Below, piece after piece: positions 23,983-31,642 of a stretch of 50,002 nt of DNA (positions are counted from its first letter, which is position 1; each line of letters opens with the position of its first letter). Location of the stretch: NCBI RefSeq assembly GCF_035492835.1, contig NZ_DATJIY010000158.1, positions 1 through 50,002 on the forward strand. Direction: 5' to 3'. Below the pieces are notes generated by a model that was given only the letters and a program-made list of their open reading frames with translations, ran no database searches and was not told the DNA's origin. Source of the DNA: Dinghuibacter sp035492835 (lineage in GTDB: Bacteria; Bacteroidota; Bacteroidia; Chitinophagales; Chitinophagaceae). A program made the translations under genes and the position numbers.

Positions 23983-25014
23983 TTATTTTGCGGTGACCGT
24001 GACTCCCCCGCTGTTGGCGTCTATGGAGATGGGGATACCACCACCGTTGACGGTTCCGCGCACATGGTCTTTTTCTTTGGTGCCGTTAAAGCTACCCAGG
24101 CCCTCCATATCGACGTGGTTACCGTCCAGGGTCAGGTCGAGGCCCTTGCCTGCCGGGATGCTCAGCGTTACGCTGCCGGCCGAAGAGCTCAGCTTGACGT
24201 ATTTGCCCAACGCGGTCATGGTCACGTGTACGCCGCCCCCGCTGGTGGATGCGTCCAGGGTACAGGCCAGGTCGTCCAGGTCGATCGAGCCGCCGGAGGT
24301 GCTGGTCTTGAGGTCGCCGTCGATGTTGTTTCCGTGGACGCCGCCCCCGCTGGTCCCGGCGTTGATCTTGCCGGAGAGGTTGGTGAGGGTGAGGCCGCCG
24401 CCGGAGGTTTCCAGGAAGATGGTCCCCTTCAGGTGGTCGGCGTGGATACCGCCGCCGCTGGTGGTCAGGTGGATGTCGTCGGCACAATGGTCTACATGGA
24501 TGCCGCCGCCGGAGGTGGAGCCGTCGATCTTACCGGTAATATCGCTGACTTCGAGTCCCCCCCCGGAGGTATTGAAGACCTGTTTGCCGCCCTCCAGGTG
24601 GGCGATGTGGATACCGCCGCCGCTGGTGTTGAGCCGGGCGGAGGTGCTCCTGGGCGTAAAGACATGAAAGGCGATGTTCAGATTGTGCTCGCTGATCCAT
24701 TGATGCTCTTCTACTTTGCGCTTGGCGCTGACGAAGAGTTTTCCGCCGTTGAGCTCGATCCGTACGGTATAGTATTTGTCGAGCCGGCTTTTTATCTCTT
24801 CGTTGGACAATTCCCGCCCATTGTTGCCACGGATATAGACTTCCACCCTGGATTGCGACGCGTCCCCGCCTTCCATCGTAATACCGCCTCCGGAGGTCTC
24901 GACCTCCGCCTCTGTGATACCGGCCCCCGCAAAGGACTTCGTCAGGTAAGGCTTGTCCTGGGCGTATATGGCGGTGCTTATTAAAAGCGCTATGGCTAGC
25001 GTTATCGTCTTCAT
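23983..25014 (-). CDS. DUF4097-like adhesin/beta-helix protein with TSGGG repeats
   Basis: The protein has 343 residues with a signal peptide at 1-18 (ends IYAQ). From about residue 130 to 285 there are nine rungs of about 18 residues, each opening with [NTSEG]-T-S-G-G-[GS] and continuing with an alternating hydrophobic strand (for example TSGGGIHVDHCADDIHL, TSGGGLTLTNLSGKIN). An isolated TSGGG also occurs near residue 40. Such regular repeats fold as a beta-solenoid and are typical of DUF4097 'putative adhesin' proteins. No enzyme motif is seen. It lies between the ABC ATPase (14 bases away) and the first permease, all on one strand, so it is very probably part of the exporter operon and acts in the periplasm or at the surface. 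Its precise role is unknown. Confidence 0.8.
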   Translation of the reverse strand: MKTITLAIALLISTAIYAQDKPYLTKSFAGAGITEAEVETSGGGITMEGGDASQSRVEVYIRGNNGRELSNEEIKSRLDKYYTVRIELNGGKLFVSAKRKVEEHQWISEHNLNIAFHVFTPRSTSARLNTSGGGIHIAHLEGGKQVFNTSGGGLEVSDITGKIDGSTSGGGIHVDHCADDIHLTTSGGGIHADHLKGTIFLETSGGGLTLTNLSGKINAGTSGGGVHGNNIDGDLKTSTSGGSIDLDDLACTLDASTSGGGVHVTMTALGKYVKLSSSAGSVTLSIPAGKGLDLTLDGNHVDMEGLGSFNGTKEKDHVRGTVNGGGIPISIDANSGGVTVTAK

Positions 25015-25028
25015 GGCTATACTGTTTG

Positions 25029-25706
25029 TTATACTAAGATATTTTCTGTCACGGTCTGGCCGTCCAGCATACGGATGATGCGGTGGCTGTAGCGTGCGTC
25101 GTGCTCGGAGTGGGTAACCATGACGATGGTCGTGCCCTGCTCGTTGAGCTCGGTGAGCAGCTGCATCACCTCGTTACCGTTGGATGAGTCCAGGTTACCG
25201 GTCGGTTCGTCCGCCAGGATCAGCTTGGGGTGGTTGACCACGGCCCGGGCCACGGCCACGCGCTGTTGCTGACCACCGGAGAGCTGCTGGGGGAAGTGGT
25301 TCCGGCGGTGCATGATCTGCACCTTGGTGAGCACCTCTTCGACGCGTTTCTTCCTTTCGGCAGACTTGACACCGGTATAGATCAAGGGCAGCTCGACGTT
25401 CTCGAACACCGTCAGCTCGTCGATCAGGTTAAAACTCTGGAACACGAAGCCGATGTTGTGTTTGCGGAGGTCGGCGCGTTTGCGTTCGTTGAAGTGCGCG
25501 ACTTCGATCCCGTTGAAGACGAAGCTACCGCCATCGGGATCGTCCAGCATGCCCAGGATGTTGAGCAGGGTGGACTTACCGCAGCCCGAAGGGCCCATCA
25601 CCGCCACAAACTCACCTTCTTTTACTTCCATTGTCAGTTTGTTGAGCGCTACCGTTTCCACTTCTTCGGTGCGGTACATTTTCTCAAGCCCTGTGATTTT
25701 GATCAT
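25029..25706 (-). CDS. ABC transporter ATP-binding protein, MacB/LolD type
   Basis: The ATPase has 225 residues and is complete. Walker A is GPSGCGKST at 38-46, the Q-loop glutamine is Gln90 (VFQSFNLIDELTV), the ABC signature is LSGGQQQR at 142-149, Walker B is LILADEPTGNLD at 162-173 with catalytic Glu167, and the switch His is His199 (VTHSEHDA). The GNLD after Walker B and the short length place it in the LolD/FtsE/MacB subfamily, which drives FtsX-type permeases without itself spanning the membrane. It is the only ATPase gene in the locus, so it presumably serves all five permeases. It follows the adaptor gene by 7 bases. Confidence 0.97.
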   Translation of the reverse strand: MIKITGLEKMYRTEEVETVALNKLTMEVKEGEFVAVMGPSGCGKSTLLNILGMLDDPDGGSFVFNGIEVAHFNERKRADLRKHNIGFVFQSFNLIDELTVFENVELPLIYTGVKSAERKKRVEEVLTKVQIMHRRNHFPQQLSGGQQQRVAVARAVVNHPKLILADEPTGNLDSSNGNEVMQLLTELNEQGTTIVMVTHSEHDARYSHRIIRMLDGQTVTENILV

Positions 25707-25713
25707 AGTTTGT

Positions 25714-26976
25714 TTATTTATTACCGGTTATAACAAGTTCTTGAATATGCTCGTAGTTGTCGTAGCTGCTGGTCACCACCTTGTCGCCGGGTTGGAGACC
25801 GGATATGACCTCGTAAAAGTCGGGGCTGGAGCGGTTGAGCTGGATGTCCTGGCGGAAGGCCGTCTTGCCGTCCGGGCTCACCTTGAATATCCAGTTCCCG
25901 CCCGTCTGCTGGAAGAAACCGCCCTTGGGGACCATGATGGCCTGGCTCGGGTCGCTCAGGAAGAGCTTGATCTGCAGCGTCTGACCGCGGCGGATGCCCT
26001 TGGGGACTTTGCCCAGGAAGAACATATCGACCTGGAAAGTGCCGCCGGTCTTTACGGCGGTGAACACCTTCCTGATTTCCAGGTTATAGGTCGTGTCCGC
26101 GAACTCGAAGCTCCCGCGGAGACCGTTGTAGACCCGGGAGAGGTAGTGCTCGTCGACGTCGGCCCGGACCTTGAAGCTGGTAAGGACGTCGATTTCCCCG
26201 AGCTGGTCGCCTTTGTTCTTGTTCATACCGATTTCGGCGTCCAGCGACGTCAGCTGTCCGTCGATCGGGGCGCGGACGATAAGGCCGTTCACCTTTTGCT
26301 TCATCAACCCCAGCGTACCTTGCATCTTTTTATAGTACTCCTCCGCCTGGTCCAGCTGTTGCTTGGTAGAGATCGAGTCCTCGTGCAGGATACCCTCCGC
26401 CAGCTCTTTTTTACGGAGGTTGTATTGGTAGGTGTTTTGCGCGGTGATCCATTCCTGTTCGCCGATAGCATGCTGGGCGTACAGCTTTTTGTCCACGTTA
26501 TAAACCCTCAGCGCTTCGTTATACGTATTGGTGACATCCGCCAGCTCGTTCAGCTTGGCGACTGAGTTGACGTCGGCCTGGGTCTTCTGGATATTCATCT
26601 GGGTCATGGTGTTGAACACCTGGGTCTCCTGGTTGGCGAGGTCCAGCTGGACGTCGGGGTTGCTCAACCGCAGGATCGGGTCCCCCTTTTTCATCATTGC
26701 TCCGTCCTCGACGTAGCGTTCTTCGACCCTGCCCCCGTCGATGGCGGGTATATAGTAAGTTTCGATCGGCAGCACCACCCCGTTGATCGGGATGTTTTCC
26801 TGGAACATGCCCTTGGTGACCTCGCTGATGGTGATCCGTTCGGCGTCGACGTTCAGTTTTTGTTTGCCATTCTCCGAGTAAACGACATAGGCGATCAGCA
26901 ACACCAGGGCGGTGATACCGCCGATGGTGAGGAGCCGTTTAACGGTCCAAGTCTTTTTCTTTATTGCTCTATCCAT
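25714..26976 (-). CDS. HlyD/MacA-family periplasmic adaptor protein
   Basis: The adaptor has 420 residues. A single N-terminal membrane anchor lies at about 15-33 (LLTIGGITALVLLIAYVVYS). The barrel/lipoyl half reads INGVVLPIETYYIPAIDGGRVEERYVEDGAMMKKGDPILRL in outline (positions about 58-98), a long alpha-hairpin covers about 105-220, and the second lipoyl half is IVRAPIDGQLTSLDAEIGMN near 230-250. A beta-barrel and membrane-proximal domain finish the protein. It should bridge the permeases and the TolC-like channel. It is the first gene of the leftward exporter operon; the divergent regulator pair begins 201 bases away. Confidence 0.93.
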   Translation of the reverse strand: MDRAIKKKTWTVKRLLTIGGITALVLLIAYVVYSENGKQKLNVDAERITISEVTKGMFQENIPINGVVLPIETYYIPAIDGGRVEERYVEDGAMMKKGDPILRLSNPDVQLDLANQETQVFNTMTQMNIQKTQADVNSVAKLNELADVTNTYNEALRVYNVDKKLYAQHAIGEQEWITAQNTYQYNLRKKELAEGILHEDSISTKQQLDQAEEYYKKMQGTLGLMKQKVNGLIVRAPIDGQLTSLDAEIGMNKNKGDQLGEIDVLTSFKVRADVDEHYLSRVYNGLRGSFEFADTTYNLEIRKVFTAVKTGGTFQVDMFFLGKVPKGIRRGQTLQIKLFLSDPSQAIMVPKGGFFQQTGGNWIFKVSPDGKTAFRQDIQLNRSSPDFYEVISGLQPGDKVVTSSYDNYEHIQELVITGNK

Positions 26977-27034
26977 GCCATACAGGTATTAGAAACAGGT
27001 GCCAGAATAATTAATTATTGATTTTCAATGGGTT

Positions 27035-27049
27035 GAAAAAAAGGTGCCC
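27035..27049 (-). promoter_or_regulatory. Possible sigma-54 (-24/-12) promoter for the exporter operon
   Basis: On the minus strand the sequence GGGCACCTTTTTTTC matches the sigma-54 consensus TGGCACG-N4-TTGC at the -24 GG and at C of the -12 GC, but has T in place of the -12 G and G in place of the first T. It would start transcription about 47 bases before the adaptor gene. A second TGGCAC lies nearer the gene but has no -12 element. The call is supported mainly by the divergent NtrC-type activator. Confidence 0.3.
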
Positions 27050-27055
27050 CAGGGG

Positions 27056-27083
27056 GTGTACGGAAATGATACACTTTTCGTAC
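27056..27083. promoter_or_regulatory. Inverted repeats, possible binding site of the divergent response regulator
   Basis: GTGTA (27056-27060) and TACAC (27070-27074) form a 5-bp inverted repeat with a 9-base spacer, interleaved with GTACG (27058-27062) and CGTAC (27079-27083). The cluster sits in the 201-base region between the exporter operon and the ntrC-like gene. NtrC-family activators bind such dyads, but this one is short and closer to the putative -24 element than is usual, so the call is tentative. Confidence 0.25.
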
Positions 27084-27150
27084 GTTACCGATACAAGCAC
27101 TCCCTATAAGGGGCATATGGCTATTCATTATCAATACTTTAGCTTTATGG

Positions 27151-27158
27151 TATGTTTG
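27151..27158 (+). promoter_or_regulatory. Possible Bacteroidota -7 promoter element for the two-component genes
   Basis: TATGTTTG fits the Bacteroidota housekeeping -7 consensus TAnnTTTG exactly and lies 19 bases before the ATG at 27178. I do not find a convincing TTTG -33 element at the expected distance, so this is a weak call. Confidence 0.25.
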
Positions 27159-27177
27159 TAGAAGAACCCAATCCATT

Positions 27178-28533
27178 ATGAAGCTGAAAAAGGCAAACGT
27201 ACTGGCGATCGATGACGATCCGGACGTACTCACCGCGGTACGGCTGCTCCTCAAACCGGAGGTCAAGGAAATGATCACGGAAAAGAATCCAGAGAACATC
27301 CCGTCCATTTTGCAGCGTTTTGCGCCGGACCTCATCCTCCTGGACATGAATTTCAACGCTTCCATCAATACCGGGAACGAGGGCATCTACTGGCTCAAAC
27401 GGATCAAGGAGCTCAAACCCGACGTGGCGGTGATCATGATCACGGCTTATGGGGACATCGACCTGGCCGTCCGTTCGCTCAAGGAAGGCGCTTCCGACTT
27501 CGTGGTAAAACCCTGGCATAACGAGAAGCTCGTCGATACGATGGAGGACGCGCTGGGGGGCTCGCGTTCGCAATCCTCTTTGGACCGCTCTTCCAGCAAG
27601 ATCATCGGCTCGGAGCTGCTGGGGGTGTCGGGCGCCATGCAGGACATTTTCTTTAAAATCGAGAAAATCGCGCCGACCGACGCCAACATCTTGATTTTAG
27701 GGGAAAACGGCACCGGAAAAGACCTGGTAGCCCGCGCGATCCACGAGCGTTCCCTCCGGGCGGCCAAGCCATTCGTAAAGGTGGACGTGGGGGCCCTCAC
27801 CGAAACGCTGTTCGAAAGCGAGCTCTTTGGCCACAAAAAGGGCGCCTTCACCGACGCCCGGGAGGACCGGATGGGCCGTTTTGAATCCGCCGAGGGCGGT
27901 ACGTTGTTCCTCGACGAAATCGGCAACATCAGCCTGGCCCAGCAAGCCAAGCTGCTGAGCGTGCTGCAGAACCGGCAGGTCATCCGGCTTGGATCGAATA
28001 CGCCCATCCCCATCAACATCCGCCTCGTGTGCGCGACCAACCTCCCCTTCCAGGAGCTGGCCAACGAACACCGGTTCCGCAAGGACCTGATCTACCGGAT
28101 CAACACGGTGGAGATCACGCTGCCGCCGCTGCGCAAACGGCCCGACGACATCCTGATGCTGGCCAAGCACTTCGCCAAGCTCTACGCCGACAAATACCTG
28201 AAACCCGCGGTCGAGTTCGACGCGGAGGCTTTAGCGAAGCTGCAGCGATATCACTTCCCCGGGAACGTCCGCGAGCTTCAGTATACCATCGAACGCGCGA
28301 TCATCATGAGCGACCGAAGCGTTCTTTCAGCCCGCGACCTCATCTTCTCCCCCATCGAAAGCGTCCCTCCCGAGGCTGCCGAGGAAAAGGCGGAATTGAA
28401 CCTGAGCTCCATCGAAAAAACCACGATCCTGCAGGTGATCGAAAAACACAACGGTAACATCACCAAGGCGGCCAAGGAGCTGGGCCTGACCCGCACCGCC
28501 CTGTATAGGAGGTTGAGTAAATATGATATTTAG
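27178..28533 (+). CDS. Sigma-54-dependent response regulator, NtrC family
   Basis: The protein has 451 residues and three domains. The receiver (1-125) has the acidic pocket DDD at 12-14, phosphoacceptor Asp56 in LILLDMNF, and Lys111. The AAA+ domain (about 143-375) has Walker A GENGTGKD at 175-182, Walker B GGTLFLDEIGN at 240-250 and the arginine-rich RFRKDLIYRINTVEITLPPL region. The sigma-54 contact loop reads GAFTDA at 222-227 where the classical motif is GAFTGA. A Fis-type helix-turn-helix ends the protein (NGNITKAAKELGLTRTALYR). It should activate sigma-54 promoters when phosphorylated by the kinase that starts 3 bases after its stop. The obvious target is the divergent export operon; that link is by position only. 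Confidence 0.95.
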   Translation: MKLKKANVLAIDDDPDVLTAVRLLLKPEVKEMITEKNPENIPSILQRFAPDLILLDMNFNASINTGNEGIYWLKRIKELKPDVAVIMITAYGDIDLAVRSLKEGASDFVVKPWHNEKLVDTMEDALGGSRSQSSLDRSSSKIIGSELLGVSGAMQDIFFKIEKIAPTDANILILGENGTGKDLVARAIHERSLRAAKPFVKVDVGALTETLFESELFGHKKGAFTDAREDRMGRFESAEGGTLFLDEIGNISLAQQAKLLSVLQNRQVIRLGSNTPIPINIRLVCATNLPFQELANEHRFRKDLIYRINTVEITLPPLRKRPDDILMLAKHFAKLYADKYLKPAVEFDAEALAKLQRYHFPGNVRELQYTIERAIIMSDRSVLSARDLIFSPIESVPPEAAEEKAELNLSSIEKTTILQVIEKHNGNITKAAKELGLTRTALYRRLSKYDI

Positions 28534-28536
28534 ACT

Positions 28537-29871
28537 ATGATTTTCAGACGATACGAATGGAGCATCCTGGTACGGGTGGGCTTCCTGTTTGGTACGCTGG
28601 TCCTGCTGTCTTACGAGATATTGCGCGGCCAGACGGTGTATGAGGTGATCCTGGGTATCGCGGTGCTCTGGCAGCTCGGCGGGTTCTACCGGTTTAATAA
28701 AAAGATACAGACCGAGGTCGAGCAGTTTGTCGAGGCGGTCCAGTACCGCGACTTCTCCCGTCACTTCGACGTACGGCACGCCCCCGCGGAGCTACAGCCG
28801 CTGCGCAAGGGTTTTAATGAGCTCAACCACGCGTTTAAGGTGATTAGTAACGAGAAAGAGACACAATATCAATATTTGCAGAAAATTCTCGAGCTCGTCA
28901 ATACCGGGATATTGTCGTACGAGATATCCACGGGCGATGTGGTTTGGATGAACGAGGCGCTGCGGAATTTGTTGCAGATCCCGTATCTGAAAACGATCCA
29001 TGCGCTGTCCAAGCGCGACTGGAGCCTCTACCACGAGATCATGTCGCTGCCTTTGGGCGAAAACGTCATCGCCACCGCGCACACCGGGTTGCAATCGTAT
29101 AAGCTGCTGCTATCCGCGACGGCCTTTCAGACGGAGGGTCGCAAGTATAAGCTCATCGCCTTCCAGAACGTAAACGAGGCCCTGGACGAGACGGAGTCCA
29201 AGGCCTGGCAGAAGCTGTTGTCCGTGATGACGCACGAGATCATGAACTCGGTAGCGCCGATTTCGTCACTCGCAGATACGCTGGGGACGCGGCTGTCCCG
29301 TTCCCTTCCGTCCCTGCCTCCCGCCCTGGAGGACCTTGCGATCGGTATCGAGACGATCAAGAAACGCTCCGAGGGGTTGCTCAAGTTTGCCGAAACCTAC
29401 CGGAATTTAAATAAGATAACTACCCTCAATATCAAACGTGTCTACGTTCGGGACGTTTTTGAGAACCTTCACCACCTCATGGCGCCCACGCTGGAAGCCA
29501 AGCAGATCGAGCTGGAGGTGATCCTGAAGGACCCTTCGCTGATCCTGGAGGCGGACACGTCGCTCGTCGAACAGGTGCTTATCAACCTGATCGTCAATGC
29601 CGTCGAGGCGGTCCGTGACGCCTCCCACCCCCGGATCACGCTAAATGCGATGCAGAATGCATCGAAAAAGACTTTATTGAAGGTCGCCGACAACGGGAGC
29701 GGGATGCCGGAGGAGATCATGGACAAGATCTTTATTCCATTCTTTTCCACCAAGCGCAACGGGTCGGGGATCGGGCTGTCGCTGGCCAAGCAGATCATGA
29801 TGCTCCACAAGGGGAATATACAGGTGCAGAGCGCCGTGGGGGAAGGTACGGTGTTTACTTTGCAGTTTTAA
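28537..29871 (+). CDS. Sensor histidine kinase, partner of the NtrC-type regulator
   Basis: The kinase has 444 residues. Two hydrophobic segments at about 10-27 and 35-51 enclose only a few residues, so there is almost no extracytoplasmic sensor. A PAS-like region follows at about 110-215 (LQKILELVNTGILSYEISTG ... VVWMNEALRNLL). The phosphorylated His is His233 in MTHEIMNSVAPISSLADTLG. The N-box is LINLIVNAVEAV (349-360), G1 is DNGSGM (385-390), the F-box is FIPFFSTK and G2 is GSGIGLSLAKQI (409-420). The architecture resembles NtrY-like kinases and suggests sensing in the membrane or cytoplasm. The 3' end overlaps the convergent SRPBCC-VOC gene by 17 bases. Confidence 0.95.
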   Translation: MIFRRYEWSILVRVGFLFGTLVLLSYEILRGQTVYEVILGIAVLWQLGGFYRFNKKIQTEVEQFVEAVQYRDFSRHFDVRHAPAELQPLRKGFNELNHAFKVISNEKETQYQYLQKILELVNTGILSYEISTGDVVWMNEALRNLLQIPYLKTIHALSKRDWSLYHEIMSLPLGENVIATAHTGLQSYKLLLSATAFQTEGRKYKLIAFQNVNEALDETESKAWQKLLSVMTHEIMNSVAPISSLADTLGTRLSRSLPSLPPALEDLAIGIETIKKRSEGLLKFAETYRNLNKITTLNIKRVYVRDVFENLHHLMAPTLEAKQIELEVILKDPSLILEADTSLVEQVLINLIVNAVEAVRDASHPRITLNAMQNASKKTLLKVADNGSGMPEEIMDKIFIPFFSTKRNGSGIGLSLAKQIMMLHKGNIQVQSAVGEGTVFTLQF

Positions 29872-30724
29872 AGCCATCTTTGGCGTCGTCTTTTATTCTC
29901 TTTACGTCCGGGCCTTTTCCCCCACCTTCGTAGAAGGATAAGTCCTCGTCCGTTTGTACGAGCCGCCAGCACTGGCCGCCGGGAGCCTGGAAGTACAGGT
30001 GGGGGTCGGGGACGTTCAGGATCGTTACGCCTGCGTTTTCGATCTTCTTTTTTGTTTCTTCTACGTTGTCCGCTTTTAGCTCCAGCCACATGGAGCGGGC
30101 GGTGCGTTGGAATTCGCCTGAGTCGGGGACGTCGCCGTAGAGGAAGACCAGAAACGTGTCGTCGTTTAGTTTTAGGATGTCTTTTTCCTTGTCGGCTTTG
30201 GTGAGCGCGGCGCCGAGGACGTTTTGGTAGAACTCCCTGATAGCATCGCGGTCTTGTTTGGGGACGATGACGGACATGTGGTTGCCGAGGGTTACCCGTT
30301 GCCCCACGTTCTCCGTTTTTGCCTCCGGCCGCTCCAGGTAATCGGCCAGGGCCGTCCCGATGAATTGGTTCCAGCCTTTTTCGCAGTCTTTGTAGCACTC
30401 TTTTTCCGGGGTGATACCCTTGTGAGTAAAGGTTAGTGCGTTTCCGATTATATCGAAGATCATTCTGGTGCCGGTCCATTCCTTTTGTTCCTTATACCAC
30501 GGCATATGGCAATCCGTTACCAGCCAAACGACCCGTTTGCCGTGTATCAGCTCTTCGACGGTAATGTTGAAAAAGGAATCCCCGCTCATGCTGGCGGTGA
30601 AGGTATCACCTTGTTTTTGGGCGCTGCCGGAGAAGGTGATGCCCCACCATTGCGGGACGTTGGCGATCTTTTTGATGGTCTCGTCCGGGTTTCCTTTGGC
30701 GGAGATGGTTTTGCTGAAGTCCAT
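29855..30724 (-). CDS. SRPBCC (AHSA1-like) and VOC (glyoxalase-like) domain fusion protein
   Basis: The protein has 289 residues. Residues 1 to about 135 match the SRPBCC / activator-of-Hsp90-like fold: MDFSKTISAKGNPDETIKKI, VPQWWG, ITVEELIHGKRVVWLVTDCH, W-x-GTRMIFDI and KGWNQFIGTALADYL. Residues about 143-260 match a VOC (glyoxalase/bleomycin-resistance) domain: RVTLGNHMSVIVPKQDRDAI, FYQNVLGA, LKLNDDTFLVFLYG and DPHLYFQAPGGQCWRLVQ. Each domain is common as a single protein in this phylum; the fusion suggests one small-molecule-binding unit. VOC metal ligands are not clearly complete: His149 and a Glu near the end of the domain are candidates, so enzymatic activity is uncertain. The ligand is unknown. 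Confidence 0.85.
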   Translation of the reverse strand: MDFSKTISAKGNPDETIKKIANVPQWWGITFSGSAQKQGDTFTASMSGDSFFNITVEELIHGKRVVWLVTDCHMPWYKEQKEWTGTRMIFDIIGNALTFTHKGITPEKECYKDCEKGWNQFIGTALADYLERPEAKTENVGQRVTLGNHMSVIVPKQDRDAIREFYQNVLGAALTKADKEKDILKLNDDTFLVFLYGDVPDSGEFQRTARSMWLELKADNVEETKKKIENAGVTILNVPDPHLYFQAPGGQCWRLVQTDEDLSFYEGGGKGPDVKRIKDDAKDGFKTAK

Positions 30725-30782
30725 ATGCTTTTTTGTACAAACCTAGGGCGGTTTTGACCCCCGGTATTGTACGAATCGGAAT

Positions 30783-31604
30783 TCAGCTCGTATAGTGCCT
30801 GGTGGCGAGCTCGTTCAGGCTGTTCTGGAGGTCGGTGGGGTTGAAACCGGTCATCCGCTTGAAGACGCGGAGGAAATGGGATTGGTCGTAGTAGTAGTCG
30901 TAGATGTGGTCTTTGAGATTTCCTTTGTTGGCATAAGCCTCGTACACCTGCTTGAATTTGATGATTTCCGCCAGGTTCTTCGGCCCCGTACCCAGGTGCT
31001 CCATGAATTTTTTGTGCAGCCAGCGCGTGGTATAGCCGGTTTCCTTTTCCAGTTGTTTTATATTGACCAGCCCCTTCTCGTAATATATTTTGTTGACGCA
31101 ATAATCGTAGACGGGGTCCGGGGTGGCATTTTCCAGCTGCCTGAGCAGGAAGCTTTGCAGGAGTCTTGTCTTTTGTTGCGTTGTATTTGCCTCGGCCATT
31201 TGCACTTTGAGCATCTTTGTGGCATTCCCGAGCAGGTCCTCCATCTCCCCTATCCGGTTACTGACGTCCGTGTAATTCAGGCGGAACAACCGGTACGCAC
31301 CGAGCGGGTTGAGCTCGACGCCGATCGTCTCCGTCATTTGGTCTTCCATCGGGTTCAGCAGGACTTTGGTGTCCACTATGCCCGTGAGGCTCAGCTCATT
31401 TTCCCTTTGGATAAAGGTTCCGTCGCCGACGTGGGCCGTGAGGCCGTTCCGGCTCGTGAACGCCAGCTTGAAATTGCCATTCGGGACGATCAGCTTGTTG
31501 TCCATCTCGGGCAGGCGGCCGGTGCTCTCGAAAACCCACATCTTGGCGATGAAGGGTTTCAGGAGGGGGTGGGGTTCCACGGGGGTGAAATGGAAAGTGG
31601 ACAT
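30783..31604 (-). CDS. AraC-family transcriptional regulator
   Basis: The regulator has 273 residues. The N-terminal ~150 residues form a beta-rich sensor (FTPVEPHPLLKPFIAKMWVF ... IVPNGNFKLAFTSRNG ... GVELNPLGAYRLFRLNYTDV) like the DUF6597-type domain of many Bacteroidota AraC proteins. The C-terminal ~95 residues hold two helix-turn-helices: VNIKQLEKETGYTTRWLHKK and the second with DYYYDQSHFLRVFKRMTGFN, the latter being the AraC signature. It stands 58 bases upstream of the SRPBCC-VOC gene on the same strand and may be co-transcribed with or control it. No link to arabinose is implied; the arabinose regulator in this window is of a different family. Confidence 0.9.
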   Translation of the reverse strand: MSTFHFTPVEPHPLLKPFIAKMWVFESTGRLPEMDNKLIVPNGNFKLAFTSRNGLTAHVGDGTFIQRENELSLTGIVDTKVLLNPMEDQMTETIGVELNPLGAYRLFRLNYTDVSNRIGEMEDLLGNATKMLKVQMAEANTTQQKTRLLQSFLLRQLENATPDPVYDYCVNKIYYEKGLVNIKQLEKETGYTTRWLHKKFMEHLGTGPKNLAEIIKFKQVYEAYANKGNLKDHIYDYYYDQSHFLRVFKRMTGFNPTDLQNSLNELATRHYTS

Positions 31605-31642
31605 TTGGGCGTTAAGATAGGGCGGTTTGCGGGGTTTTGCAA

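Noticed and set aside
26998..27013. Second TGGCAC on the minus strand near the adaptor gene as a sigma-54 promoter
   Set aside because: The -24 half is perfect but the correctly spaced -12 bases read TA instead of GC, so the upstream element at 27035-27049 is the better candidate.
30783..31604. AraC-family regulator as the arabinose regulator
   Set aside because: It is 10 kb from araBDA, next to unrelated genes, and its N-terminal domain is not the AraC arabinose-binding cupin; a Nudix-type AraR adjoins araB.
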